Position numbers and translations under genes: made by a program
Assembly (NCBI GenBank): GCA_028281635.1
Contig: JANQJM010000159.1
Span: 1-44,173 of the forward strand
Length of the DNA stretch: 44,173 nucleotides
Source of the DNA: Pseudomonadales bacterium
GTDB taxonomy: Bacteria > Pseudomonadota > Gammaproteobacteria > Pseudomonadales > Pseudohongiellaceae
Reading direction: 5' to 3'
Notes under the pieces: generated by a model
Seen by the model: the letters and a program-made list of their open reading frames with translations, nothing else
The model's database searches: none
Told to the model about the DNA's origin: nothing
In this document: positions 25,153 through 34,223 of the stretch, in pieces
Numbering within the stretch: position 1 is the first letter of the stretch
How the letters are laid out: the number at the start of each line of letters is the position of its first letter

Positions 25153-27605
25153 AACTCGGTTCTCCGCATTTGAAATGGAGCACTTTCGATTACACCCAAA
25201 ATAACTGAGGACCAGCGATAGTCTTCCTCTTTGGCTTCACGCACGATCGATCGCACCGTTGGCATATCGTAATACTCAACCCCACGCCCCAGGGCGTAGG
25301 TCAATAATTTTTCAGTCACCGTTCCAACAAAGTCGTCGGGACGATCAAGCAATAACTGTTGCAGGCCTTTGCGCCCATCGAAGGCAGCACCGTCCGGTAA
25401 CAGTCCTGACGCATCCACATCCACGCCTGCGAAGCGATTGCGCCATTTACCTACCGCGTCGTAGTTTTCCAGTGAGAATCCAATAGGATCCATTGCCGCA
25501 TGGCACACGCGACAGGCCGGGTTTTCCCGATGCTGCGCCATGGCTTCACGCATAGTAAGTTGCCTTCCATCTTCACTGGCTTCTTCCAGAGCTGGCACAT
25601 TGGGCGGAGGTTCCGGAGGTGGTGAACCTAGCAGGTTTTCCAGCACGAACTTGCCACGCAAGACTACTGAGGTGCGGTTAGGATAAGAGGTCACTGTCAT
25701 CAGGCTGCCGTGCCCCAACAACCCACCGCGTTGTGCACCGTCCAGTGATACTTGACGGAAGTGGTTGCCATAGATTCCGGGAATTCCGTAGTGATCAGCC
25801 AGACGTTCGTTGATGTAGCTATAGTCTGCTCTCAGCAACTCCAGCAAGCTGCGGTCCGCACGAATCTGGTCCTCAATAAACAATTCGGTTTCGCGCTTAA
25901 AGGCTTCTCGCAAATTTTCATCAAACTCGGGGAATGCAGAAGGCAAAGGGTAATGGTTATCGAGGTTTCTCAGGTACAACCACTGACCAACGAAGTTGTT
26001 TATGAAAGCATCGGCCCGGCTATCAGCCATCATTCTCTCGACCTGTTGTTCGAGTACAGATCGATCGCGCAGTCTCCCTGCGGCGGCGAGCTCCAACAAT
26101 TCGTCATCTGGCCCGCTACTCCAGAGGAAGAAAGAAAGACGCGAGGCTAACTCCACATCGCTGATTTGATAGACATCACCTGCTTCCGGGTCTGCAGGGT
26201 CCTCTTGAATTCGAAACAGAAAATCCGGTGCTACCAGCACCCGTTCGAGAGCGAACTGAATCCCCGCATCGAATCCGCCTTGGCGCCGACCCTGCTCGTA
26301 AAAACCCAGCAGTTCCTGCACGTCATTTTCGGCAACAGGTCGTCGGTAAGCTCGACGTGCCAGGTTTTCGACGATCTCCCGGGCACAGGCGGGCTCTTCG
26401 TCAGCGCTTTGCGGAAGACAGCTAAAGATGCGCTGTCGGCTGGGGGTATCGCCCGGTCCAGATACCGATAGCGGCCCTTCGATAGAAATACTGCCAACAC
26501 TGGGATTGGCATCGGGCAACTCAGTGACAGCCAGGTGGTAACCAAACAGCCGTGGTTGCAAGATTCCTTCAGGCTCCCACATCTCTCGGGGAAAGGTGGC
26601 CCCGACGATGCGCGGACCGGCGTCAATTTCCAACTCCAGCTCAAAGCCTTCTTCTGCAAAGGCCATCATAAATTCTTCCCAATCATCGCTGCCGCGTATA
26701 TTGCCTGCGTAGCTGTAAGGTGCTGGAGTACCAGGCGCATCACCACCAAAGTTCACGACCTGCAGTAACTGGCCGTCGAGACTGATCTCCATTGCATGGG
26801 GCTGGTCATAGCCGCGTACGAAATCAACATAATTGGTTTGCAGTTTGACATTGATTTTGTAGCTGCCGTCTACCGGGAAGTTATGGGTAATTGCAGCACC
26901 ACCGCGAGAGCCGAATGGCAGTTCATCGCTAAGACGATCATCCTGAATCAGGTTTAACGGCACCTCGTAAGTCTTGATGGCGGCACCACGGGGTGCAGCA
27001 CCCACCGCTAACTCAGCAATCTTGTGAGCAGCAGAAATATACCGCTCCATCAATACAGGAGAGAGCGCCAACACCTCAGCATTGTTATCGAATCCGTGTT
27101 GATCAGGAGGATCCGCCGGGATTAGCTCATCCACGTCGATTTCCAGATGCAGTAAATCTCGAATGACATTGCGATATTCAGTCTGATTCAGTCGATGGAA
27201 AGCCTGGGTGCGCCCAGGATTAATCTGATTCGCTGCAACCTGATCTAACTGAGTCTCGAGCCATACACGAAACTCTGTGTAATCTTCATGGCCAGGGCGC
27301 GGATTATCAGGCGGCGGCATCACCCCCACCCGCAGTTTACGCACAACCTTTTCCCACACTTCAGGGTTTTCGGCGACGTTGTCCACGTTTTCTACATCGA
27401 GGGTTAGTCCTAATCCACGTAATTGTGTGAACAATAAATTTTCACCTTCTACCGGTGTGCTATTCACCATGGCCTGATTGTGACAGGCAATGCAGTACTG
27501 ATTTAACAGTGCACGCTGTGGTGACACCTCACTGGTCTGCGCATTCACATTCGCCAGCAAACCAATGAGGGCAAAACCAGTGCCGATTGTTAACAATTTC
27601 TTCAT
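25149..27605 (-). CDS. Diheme DUF1587/1595/1592/1588/1585 multidomain protein
   Basis: The 818-residue exported protein has a Sec signal (residues 1-22) and an N-terminal heme motif C38-I-A-C-H42. The standard domain train follows: DUF1587 (about 130-195, HRLNQTEYRNVIRDLL), a carbohydrate-binding-like insert (about 210-360), DUF1595 (about 405-465), DUF1592 (about 475-600), DUF1588 with a second heme motif CRVCH near residue 700, and DUF1585 at the end. Such proteins are abundant in Planctomycetes and occur in some Gammaproteobacteria. They are thought to be periplasmic redox enzymes, but the reaction is unknown. Both ends overlap neighbouring genes by four bases, showing tight co-translation with the VOC and DUF1552 genes. 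Confidence 0.94.
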   Translation of the reverse strand: MKKLLTIGTGFALIGLLANVNAQTSEVSPQRALLNQYCIACHNQAMVNSTPVEGENLLFTQLRGLGLTLDVENVDNVAENPEVWEKVVRKLRVGVMPPPDNPRPGHEDYTEFRVWLETQLDQVAANQINPGRTQAFHRLNQTEYRNVIRDLLHLEIDVDELIPADPPDQHGFDNNAEVLALSPVLMERYISAAHKIAELAVGAAPRGAAIKTYEVPLNLIQDDRLSDELPFGSRGGAAITHNFPVDGSYKINVKLQTNYVDFVRGYDQPHAMEISLDGQLLQVVNFGGDAPGTPAPYSYAGNIRGSDDWEEFMMAFAEEGFELELEIDAGPRIVGATFPREMWEPEGILQPRLFGYHLAVTELPDANPSVGSISIEGPLSVSGPGDTPSRQRIFSCLPQSADEEPACAREIVENLARRAYRRPVAENDVQELLGFYEQGRRQGGFDAGIQFALERVLVAPDFLFRIQEDPADPEAGDVYQISDVELASRLSFFLWSSGPDDELLELAAAGRLRDRSVLEQQVERMMADSRADAFINNFVGQWLYLRNLDNHYPLPSAFPEFDENLREAFKRETELFIEDQIRADRSLLELLRADYSYINERLADHYGIPGIYGNHFRQVSLDGAQRGGLLGHGSLMTVTSYPNRTSVVLRGKFVLENLLGSPPPEPPPNVPALEEASEDGRQLTMREAMAQHRENPACRVCHAAMDPIGFSLENYDAVGKWRNRFAGVDVDASGLLPDGAAFDGRKGLQQLLLDRPDDFVGTVTEKLLTYALGRGVEYYDMPTVRSIVREAKEEDYRWSSVILGVIESAPFQMRRTEL

Positions 27606-28678
27606 GCATTACGTCCTGTGGGATTTTCCACTGTGCCGCACTCTTCGCCAAAGTACCCAGCACCACCGCAGTAACGCTGGTCCTGTAGCTGCAACAAAAT
27701 GCCATCGGGGTCAGTAAAATAGACCTCAGGTGTACCACCGGGAGCACCGCCGCGGTCGGGCATACGCATAGTGACGTAGGCTTGAAGCGGTCCATTGGCA
27801 CTACCAGATTCACCGAGGATAGTGAGGCCATAATCTTCGAGAATGGAAAAAATCCGGTCTACGTCAAAGTCTTCCATATTCAGGCTCGCATGATGAATAC
27901 GGCCAGCGAGAGGTGGCACTTGTGCCAAAGCGAGAAACTCCCGCAATGCACCGACTCGCAGAATGGGCATACCACCCTGATAAGTGTCGATGTTGAGCCC
28001 AAATAGTCGGCGGTAAAAACCAACGGATTCAAGCTGACTTTCCACGAACAGAGTGAGGTGATTGAATTCCTGCAGCTTGATGTGCCCTTCTGTTGGGGCG
28101 GGTTCTGGAGTTTCCAGGCACTGCTCTCCCAGCACACCTGAACCTCCGCAGTAGCTGGAGTCTTGTATCTGCACTACGATGCCGTTGATGTCACCGAAGT
28201 ACAATTCAGGTGTACCACCTTCCGCTCCACCAAATTCAGGACCACGCATGCGGACTCGCGATTGCATCGTCTCAGCTTGACCTGTGTCAGTTACTCCGTG
28301 CTCGGCAAGAGTTTGTACGATGCTTTCATGATCGAAATCATCCACCGCCAGGCAATAGTGAGTGATTCGTGGGTTAGCGCTGGGATTGCCGCCAATGGCA
28401 ATGAATTGAGGACCTTCTCCCACTTGCAGCACAGTGGTTTCACTCTGACGAGCCGCGATGGGTAACCCGAACAATCCCTGATACCACGCTACAGACGCAG
28501 CAGGGTCAGACACCGCCAACGTAATATGATTAATGGCCCGTACAGGAATTGCCGGCTGCGATCCCTGCGCCAACGCTTGACCTACAGGACCACTGTTCAA
28601 GCTCATACCTGCCGCGACCGTTGCCATTGAACGGATTACTCGCCGTCGGCTTAGTTTTCGATTGCTCAGCTTAGTCAT
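27602..28678 (-). CDS. Tat-exported tandem VOC (glyoxalase/dioxygenase fold) protein
   Basis: The 358-residue protein has a Tat signal (SRRRVIRSMATVAAG, residues 10-24) and two VOC domains (about 47-175 and 203-335). Each keeps a potential metal triad: H51, H107 and E158 in the first; H207, H262 or H263, and E318 in the second. This pattern fits extradiol-dioxygenase or glyoxalase chemistry. Each domain ends with the same tail, YCGG-x-G-x-x-GE-x-C (C177/C187 and C337/C347), which is not a normal VOC element. A VOC enzyme exported folded through Tat is unusual and implies an oxidative step in the periplasm. The stop codon overlaps the next gene by four bases. Confidence 0.9.
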   Translation of the reverse strand: MTKLSNRKLSRRRVIRSMATVAAGMSLNSGPVGQALAQGSQPAIPVRAINHITLAVSDPAASVAWYQGLFGLPIAARQSETTVLQVGEGPQFIAIGGNPSANPRITHYCLAVDDFDHESIVQTLAEHGVTDTGQAETMQSRVRMRGPEFGGAEGGTPELYFGDINGIVVQIQDSSYCGGSGVLGEQCLETPEPAPTEGHIKLQEFNHLTLFVESQLESVGFYRRLFGLNIDTYQGGMPILRVGALREFLALAQVPPLAGRIHHASLNMEDFDVDRIFSILEDYGLTILGESGSANGPLQAYVTMRMPDRGGAPGGTPEVYFTDPDGILLQLQDQRYCGGAGYFGEECGTVENPTGRNA

Positions 28679-28723
28679 TTCTCCAGCTCATTAATGAGAA
28701 GGAATTGTTTAACGGTTAAGTGT

Positions 28724-29230
28724 CTAGCTCTGTGGTGTCCAGTAAAAAACTTCCCATTCGCGGAGAGGTTCTGAACCAGGATAGAGTGGCTCGTCCAGGG
28801 ATCTGCCCGACTTTGCAGCCCATTGGCCCATCATTTCCAGACGCTCGGCACCCATTATTTCGGTAGCTTCCATGGCATAGGTGCTATCTCCCAGACGCAA
28901 CCAACCCTTATTCCTGCCTTCATCTCTAATACGCGCTGCCCAATAGCCGCCATCTGGCCGCGTGGCAGTGATAATGCCGTCTTCCGTAGCAACCCAGGAC
29001 AGGTAAATCACAAATGGAGGAAATCCTTCCTGCTTGAACTTCACAGGACCTTGATAGTCATTGTGTACCTGGAAGTCATCCGGTGCTGCTGTTAGCTCAC
29101 CTCCGATGATCAAACCAGGCGTGCGACCCAAACCCTGGTTGCTCAGATAAGGTGCTGTGGAAATCCAGCCCAACAGAACCAAGATAATCAGAGCACCGAC
29201 ACCAATGCTTATTTTCTGAACGTTACTCAT
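28724..29230 (-). CDS. Small membrane-anchored split-barrel-like protein
   Basis: The ATG at 29230 is chosen (168 residues) because GGAGA lies six bases upstream; the ATG at 29236 is too close to it. One hydrophobic helix (residues 6-26) anchors the protein with the remainder outside. TPGLIIGGEL, then a beta-rich segment, WAARIRDEG and a tyrosine-methionine-glutamate-alanine block resemble the product of 17479-17979. No function is known. A flavin- or heme-binding split barrel is possible. It sits between the VOC gene and the propeller gene with gaps of 45 and 35 bases, within the long operon. Confidence 0.75.
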   Translation of the reverse strand: MSNVQKISIGVGALIILVLLGWISTAPYLSNQGLGRTPGLIIGGELTAAPDDFQVHNDYQGPVKFKQEGFPPFVIYLSWVATEDGIITATRPDGGYWAARIRDEGRNKGWLRLGDSTYAMEATEIMGAERLEMMGQWAAKSGRSLDEPLYPGSEPLREWEVFYWTPQS

Positions 29231-29265
29231 CACCATTCTCCATTGTGGTTTTAATTGCCGTAATT

Positions 29266-31509
29266 CTAATTAGCTAAGGGGTCAGGTCTAATTTGAAATT
29301 TCACCATCTTGCTGGTAGTACCTTTGCCACCCTCAGTGTGCCAATTGAAGTTTGTTCCGTAGTTCGCCCACACCGCTCGTCCTTTCCATCCAGCATCAGG
29401 ATCATCGATACGACCATCCAGCCCGCGGGAATAGAATCCGAGAGGATAAGGGACGCGCATCCGAACGAACTCTTCTGTATCCGGGTCCAGAGCAATAAGT
29501 GAATCTGAACCCGACCCTGTTGCGATTGGAATGTTCTCTCCCAATCCCAGCGTGTTGAAATTATCTACCCAATTGTAATAGTGGAAGTCTGCTTTGCGGT
29601 CAGTGCCTTCCATGTCAGGACCAGGCACCTCGTACAAGGTCCAGCCCTGTTGGCAATGTTGTGAACTCACCACATCTGGCCCACTCAGGACGTCACATTT
29701 GCTGCGATCGAAGCTGGCGATATGGCTGCTTCCAGAAAGTGCAGTCCAGACAATTCCATTGCGATCCATGTCAATACCCCGCGGGCCAAATCCCATGGGC
29801 TTACCGTCAATCACTGGCAGTTCATAGACTTCAGTAATACAGGTTTCGGGCGGATTGCTGCCAATATCGAGGCGGTAGATTCTGCCTGGAAACTCGGTGC
29901 CAACACCCCAGGCAACGCCTTCTTCTCGAGTATCTGCAATGATGCCGTAGCTTCCCGGGCTCATTCGCGTATCCAGACTCAGGTCAACGTCTAGCAGACT
30001 GCCGCCACCACCACCTTCGTTTTGATCTCGAAGGGGGCCAACTGGCTGATTCCAGGGTTTGGTGATCACCCCATCACCATTAGTATCCACCACCATCGGG
30101 CACCAGCCCTGGGACAGTTGCTCGTCGTGCGTGCGATCCCATACCTGGGTGTTGATGAAACCGATCACATCGCCGCCGCCGCTGAAGTAAAGCATGCGCT
30201 GCTGACCCCAACCGAACTGCAAATGGTGAGTACCGAAACAGGTATCGATCAGACCAAATTCTTCCGTGGCAGGATCGTAATACGAGGCCTGACGCGTGCT
30301 ACCTCTAGTTGGGTAATACTGCACATACTTATTGTCAGAGCCTTGTTGGCACCAGGCTGGCAAATCGTTGCCACGTACCTTTGTTGTCATCCAGACCCGT
30401 CCCAACTCATCAAACATAGGATTGTGAGGATCAGCCGGCCGCTGCCACAAGGGCTCGTCACCATAGTATGCAGAGGGAACCGGGAACTGTTGGGCGAAGC
30501 GAGAAATTGCCGGATTATCCGGGTTGTCTTTCACGGCAATGACAATTTCTTCCCATTCGTGGGTATATGGATCCAACTCCAATAAGGCGCCATGGCCACC
30601 ATCGACACCATAAACTTTGCCGCCGGCATTCAGGGAAGCGTTGCGCTTGTCGGTGGTAATTTCATCGTGGATGTACGAAGACTCATTACCCCAGTCCCAT
30701 TGCGTGATGACTACATTGCGCTCGATACCGCTGGGTCGAGGTGGGGTTGGTGGCAAAGCTCCCGCGGCTATCCTGTCGGTCCACTCCGCATACATTTCCA
30801 TACCACGTGGCCCAAAGCGATTGGCAAATCCAGCCATAAAGGCACCACGGATACCCATGGCGGTTCGATATTGCCAGGCTTCGACGCTGGTTTCGAAATC
30901 GAGATGGCTTAAGTGATCGAGTGAACGAGTTGCCCGGTTCCCTAACTGGTGACAAAGCTGGCAACCTTGTTTAGTCATATCCAGCCAGCGATCCTGGCTG
31001 AACATGGCCTCGCCAATGCCATTACCATCGCGCCCAGTGCCGGGGAAATCTTCTGCAGCCGGCACCTGCAATAAGGAGTACCAATAATTTGCTGGATAGA
31101 TCTGAGCCGCAAGCAAAGGATCTTCCGCCACGAAAGTGCGCAGCGTGACGTTTTCAGCACCAATCCGCAGTTGTTGTGGGTCTGAATCTACCAGGCCGTA
31201 ACCCCGCACCCAGACCTTGAAAAGCGCATCGGGGAGCTCCGGAAGCAGGAACCGACCATCATCATCTGTCACCACAATTTTGACAAAATGGGTGGCCAGA
31301 TCATCAGTTTCAGCAATCACCCATACTCCGGCCTCAGGTCCGTGGCCGCTGACCACCTGACCCCGAATTGCTCCCGAATCGAGGTCTTGCTGAGCCATTG
31401 CAGGAAGTGCAAATAGCGGCAGTAGCAGAACAAACCTCGAAACGCGGCGAACCACATGCGATATCGCGCTGAAACAAGCCAGGGAAAAGTACTTCGAAAT
31501 AGCAGGCAT
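29266..31509 (-). CDS. Exported monoheme protein with CarboxypepD-regulatory-like domain and beta-propeller
   Basis: The 747-residue protein has a signal peptide (hydrophobic residues 26-39, AMAQ). A carboxypeptidase-regulatory-like beta sandwich (about 46-125, GAIRGQVVSG) is followed by a heme-type motif C183-Q-L-C-H187. A long repeat-rich region from about 290 contains virginiamycin-B-lyase-like propeller blades (GGKVYGVDGGHGALLELDP, IDMDRNGIVWTALSGSSHIA, LIALDPDTEEFV). The virginiamycin B lyase family opens cyclic esters, but many propellers only bind ligands, so no reaction is assigned. It is the first gene of the ten-gene minus-strand run. The preceding 279 bases are likely to carry the main promoter. 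Confidence 0.87.
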   Translation of the reverse strand: MPAISKYFSLACFSAISHVVRRVSRFVLLLPLFALPAMAQQDLDSGAIRGQVVSGHGPEAGVWVIAETDDLATHFVKIVVTDDDGRFLLPELPDALFKVWVRGYGLVDSDPQQLRIGAENVTLRTFVAEDPLLAAQIYPANYWYSLLQVPAAEDFPGTGRDGNGIGEAMFSQDRWLDMTKQGCQLCHQLGNRATRSLDHLSHLDFETSVEAWQYRTAMGIRGAFMAGFANRFGPRGMEMYAEWTDRIAAGALPPTPPRPSGIERNVVITQWDWGNESSYIHDEITTDKRNASLNAGGKVYGVDGGHGALLELDPYTHEWEEIVIAVKDNPDNPAISRFAQQFPVPSAYYGDEPLWQRPADPHNPMFDELGRVWMTTKVRGNDLPAWCQQGSDNKYVQYYPTRGSTRQASYYDPATEEFGLIDTCFGTHHLQFGWGQQRMLYFSGGGDVIGFINTQVWDRTHDEQLSQGWCPMVVDTNGDGVITKPWNQPVGPLRDQNEGGGGGSLLDVDLSLDTRMSPGSYGIIADTREEGVAWGVGTEFPGRIYRLDIGSNPPETCITEVYELPVIDGKPMGFGPRGIDMDRNGIVWTALSGSSHIASFDRSKCDVLSGPDVVSSQHCQQGWTLYEVPGPDMEGTDRKADFHYYNWVDNFNTLGLGENIPIATGSGSDSLIALDPDTEEFVRMRVPYPLGFYSRGLDGRIDDPDAGWKGRAVWANYGTNFNWHTEGGKGTTSKMVKFQIRPDPLAN

Positions 31510-31788
31510 AAATCTAACCCTTTGTTTTAATTAATTTTTATGCAGCTAGACCTGATAAACTCGGGGCTTTGGAGTGGCCCCAAAACATCAATTGAATAGT
31601 TGCAAGAGTGACACGAAAAATCAATCTCGTCAGTCACTTAGGCTGGGCCTGGTACATGCTCTCGGCACCAGATTCAGTCAGTGTCGCTGCAGAGTAACCA
31701 AACCCGGCAAGTTAAACCTCCAAGTTTCGAAATTGAGAATAAAAACCGCGGGCTTTGCAGTAATCCGGGCTGACGACAGACCTCCAGT
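31510..31788. other. Probable promoter region of the long minus-strand operon
   Basis: This 279-base gap separates the operon's first gene from the 3' end of the AraC-type gene. I see no copy of the recurrent palindrome here and no clear inverted repeat. AT-rich sequence at 31515-31545 is a reasonable place for a promoter, but I cannot assign boxes with confidence. Confidence 0.35.
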
Positions 31789-32892
31789 TCAGCCGTTGGG
31801 ATTGTGAAGTGCGCGGTACTTTTTGGGTGTGATGGCGTGTTTCGCCTTAAATGCCTTATAGAAAGAAGAGAGAGATGTATAGCCAACATCGAAACCTACA
31901 TTGGAAATTGGCTCATTGGTTTCAGCCAACAAGCGTGAAGTCTCGTCGATGCGATAGTGATTGAGGAAATCGCTGAAATTTCGATAGCCCATGTGATTAT
32001 TAATAGCGCGACGCACCAGGTATTCCTGGCTTGCTACATGTTCTGCTAAACGAGCCACTGTGAGATTGGACTGGTGGTAGAGTTTTTCGTCCTCCATCGC
32101 GGCTCTGATGCTGGTCATTAACTCCTGATCCAATTCATTGGGCTGCTGAGCATTGGGATTCGCAGTCTGTTTAGCCTTGCCCTCTTTCGTGGAGAGATTC
32201 GCGACGCGAAATTTCCACAGTATCAACGCTACAGTGACAAAGTAGGCGTATATGGAATAAGCAATCTCTGGCAATGGTGGGCCCCTGAATATTGATTCGC
32301 CGGCCAGTGTGGTCAATACCCAAACGCCTCTGTTACCCGCCATTAAAATTAACAATACGGCTACACAGAGAACGAATATGACTCGTTCCTTACGGCGCTC
32401 CAACACCAGGTCGCTACGATAGCCTTTGACCGCGATATAAATAGAAGCTAACGAAAAACCAAACAGCACAGCTTGTGAATAGCCCCAGGTAACTAAGTTG
32501 AATAAAGTACCAAACTCAATTCCATAGTTCGCGTAGTAGCTGCCAATAGATCGCCCAATCAGGGCAGTGATAGCAAGAATCCAAACACTGCTATGGATTT
32601 GGCGTATTTCGCTGTCATCATCAAACAGTTTTAGAGCGATTAACCAGGTTAGCAGTACCGACAGATTGCCAATACGATTGAAGGCCATAGTGAGGTAGAT
32701 GGCGAACGTGCCGGAACTGGGTCTCACGACAGTATTTAATTCTTCGCCCAGCAGGCCGGCCACCAAACTTAGAATCAGGCATCCGACCAGCACCCCCAGC
32801 ACAGAATTGCGGTGGTAGATTGCTATATAGATCCCCAACAGCAGCAGGTGGGATACAGCAAGCGCAAGAAAGACGATAGAAAGAGCAGGCAT
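31789..32892 (-). CDS. Membrane-anchored AraC-family regulator (about seven helices plus HTH)
   Basis: The 367-residue protein has about seven hydrophobic segments in residues 1-235. An AraC-type double helix-turn-helix follows at about 265-362 (LTVARLAEHVASQEYLVRRA, then the conserved second HTH with ISNVGFDVGYTSLSSFYKAFK). This layout is found in membrane-embedded AraC regulators that sense envelope signals. The ligand is unknown. It is transcribed in the same direction as the long operon and lies directly upstream of it, so control of that operon is a reasonable guess. A possible ankyrin-like remnant ends seven bases before its start codon. Confidence 0.9.
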   Translation of the reverse strand: MPALSIVFLALAVSHLLLLGIYIAIYHRNSVLGVLVGCLILSLVAGLLGEELNTVVRPSSGTFAIYLTMAFNRIGNLSVLLTWLIALKLFDDDSEIRQIHSSVWILAITALIGRSIGSYYANYGIEFGTLFNLVTWGYSQAVLFGFSLASIYIAVKGYRSDLVLERRKERVIFVLCVAVLLILMAGNRGVWVLTTLAGESIFRGPPLPEIAYSIYAYFVTVALILWKFRVANLSTKEGKAKQTANPNAQQPNELDQELMTSIRAAMEDEKLYHQSNLTVARLAEHVASQEYLVRRAINNHMGYRNFSDFLNHYRIDETSRLLAETNEPISNVGFDVGYTSLSSFYKAFKAKHAITPKKYRALHNPNG

Positions 32893-32898
32893 GTGATT

Positions 32899-33111
32899 TC
32901 AGGCTGAGCTGTAGCTTAAAAATGAAGCGGTTCTGGCAGAGTTTAGAAAATTTAGGGTTTGCTCGCCACATCCACCAGTCGCTGGCACCAGCGCCAATTC
33001 GAGAGGAGTCTGCCCCGACATGCCAAGGGTTTTATCAGCCAGGAGACCGTGCCCTGAATTTTGTCTTGGAATTAGGGTGAATCGGGCATTAGACTTGGTC
33101 CAGTATTCTCT
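32899..33111 (-). pseudogene. Possible degraded C-terminus of an ankyrin-type protein
   Basis: A 70-codon open frame without a suitable start contains GLLADKTLGMSGQTPLELAL followed by a glycine-rich stretch. It resembles the closing repeat of ankyrin proteins, including GQTPLDLAI in the product of 22251-23819. The frame stops seven bases before the AraC start codon. The match is short, and the stretch may be coincidental or part of an unrecognised leader. Confidence 0.3.
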
Positions 33112-33158
33112 CTATAGTGCGCTCGTGACGTCTCAAAGTTCAATAATCCACTAGCTCA

Positions 33159-34169
33159 ATGCATCGCGTAACACAGTTAATAGCAATCTGTCTGCTGTTG
33201 GTTTCCTCGCTAAGTGTCGCCCAAACACTTTTCTCCGAACGCCTTCCCAGCTCCATTCTGAATGTCAGCCCTCCATCGACCCGGGTTGCTGGTGAACCCG
33301 GTGACATGTTTTACACTGAGCGAAGTTGCCCATCGGCGCCATTAGCCGACGCGCGCAGCAGAATCGTACATACCGCTACCCAGGAGTGGGCTTATTTCGG
33401 TTTTAGTGTGCTGGATCTGGTACCAACGCGAGATTCAAACCCCAACTATGTGCGACAGCCCTGGCGTCGCACCCTGATTGCTCCCGATGAAGCCTTGCGC
33501 GTAGCGACCTCGATTGCGGGCTATTGGTCTTCAACCCCTAACAGCAGCTGGATCCTGGAACGACAAAATCAGTCCTGGGACAGTCGGGGTCCTGGCTCCC
33601 GCTGGCGCAATCCCTGGTCGGCAGCGTTCATCTCATGGGTTATGTGTGAAAGCGGACTGGGGCAGCCGGAAGTATTCCAACGCGCCATCGCCCACCACAG
33701 TTACATCGATCAGGCCATAGTGGCAGCAGACTTTGAAAGTTCCACTGCTGCCTATAGGGCAGTAAACCCTGGTGAACAGGAAATCCTGCCCGGTGATATG
33801 TTGTGTCGTGGCTCCCGCCCTGCTTATCGCTCCATCGAAGCAAGACGCGAACAAATGGGTATGGGAGCTCGTAGCCATTGCGACATCGTGGTGAAACTGG
33901 ATACCGATAATGACCGCATTATGCTGATCGGCGGTAACGTACGCAGTTGGGTACGCCTGAAACTATTGCCAGCGGAAATAAATGAACATGGTCATCTCGC
34001 GCCCGTGCCCTACAACGGAAGAACGATCTTCGCCCATCTGCAATTACAAGCTGAAGAAGTCTCGAACGATGTGTTAGAGCATAGCCCTACCATGCAAGCA
34101 GTCAGCTGTGAGAATTCTCACGCCTCACTGCGACCAATTCAGGACGCGCTGTTTAGTGACTGCTCCTAG
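33159..34169 (+). CDS. DUF2272 domain protein, exported
   Basis: The 336-residue protein has a Sec signal peptide (residues 1-21, LSVAQ). The region 115-285 shows DUF2272 features: NPWSAAFISWVMCESG, a histidine pair in AHHSYID, GDMLCRGSRP, the SHCDIVV segment and IGGNVRSWV. These resemble the Cys-His arrangement of NlpC/CHAP-type amidases, so a cell-wall hydrolase-like activity is possible but unproven. The gene is divergent from the AraC-type gene across a 266-base region and precedes tdk by 54 bases. Confidence 0.85.
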   Translation: MHRVTQLIAICLLLVSSLSVAQTLFSERLPSSILNVSPPSTRVAGEPGDMFYTERSCPSAPLADARSRIVHTATQEWAYFGFSVLDLVPTRDSNPNYVRQPWRRTLIAPDEALRVATSIAGYWSSTPNSSWILERQNQSWDSRGPGSRWRNPWSAAFISWVMCESGLGQPEVFQRAIAHHSYIDQAIVAADFESSTAAYRAVNPGEQEILPGDMLCRGSRPAYRSIEARREQMGMGARSHCDIVVKLDTDNDRIMLIGGNVRSWVRLKLLPAEINEHGHLAPVPYNGRTIFAHLQLQAEEVSNDVLEHSPTMQAVSCENSHASLRPIQDALFSDCS

Positions 34170-34223
34170 GAAAACTATTCCGGCCTGCAGTAATAATTTT
34201 TGGCAGTTTGCTGCTAACTCATA

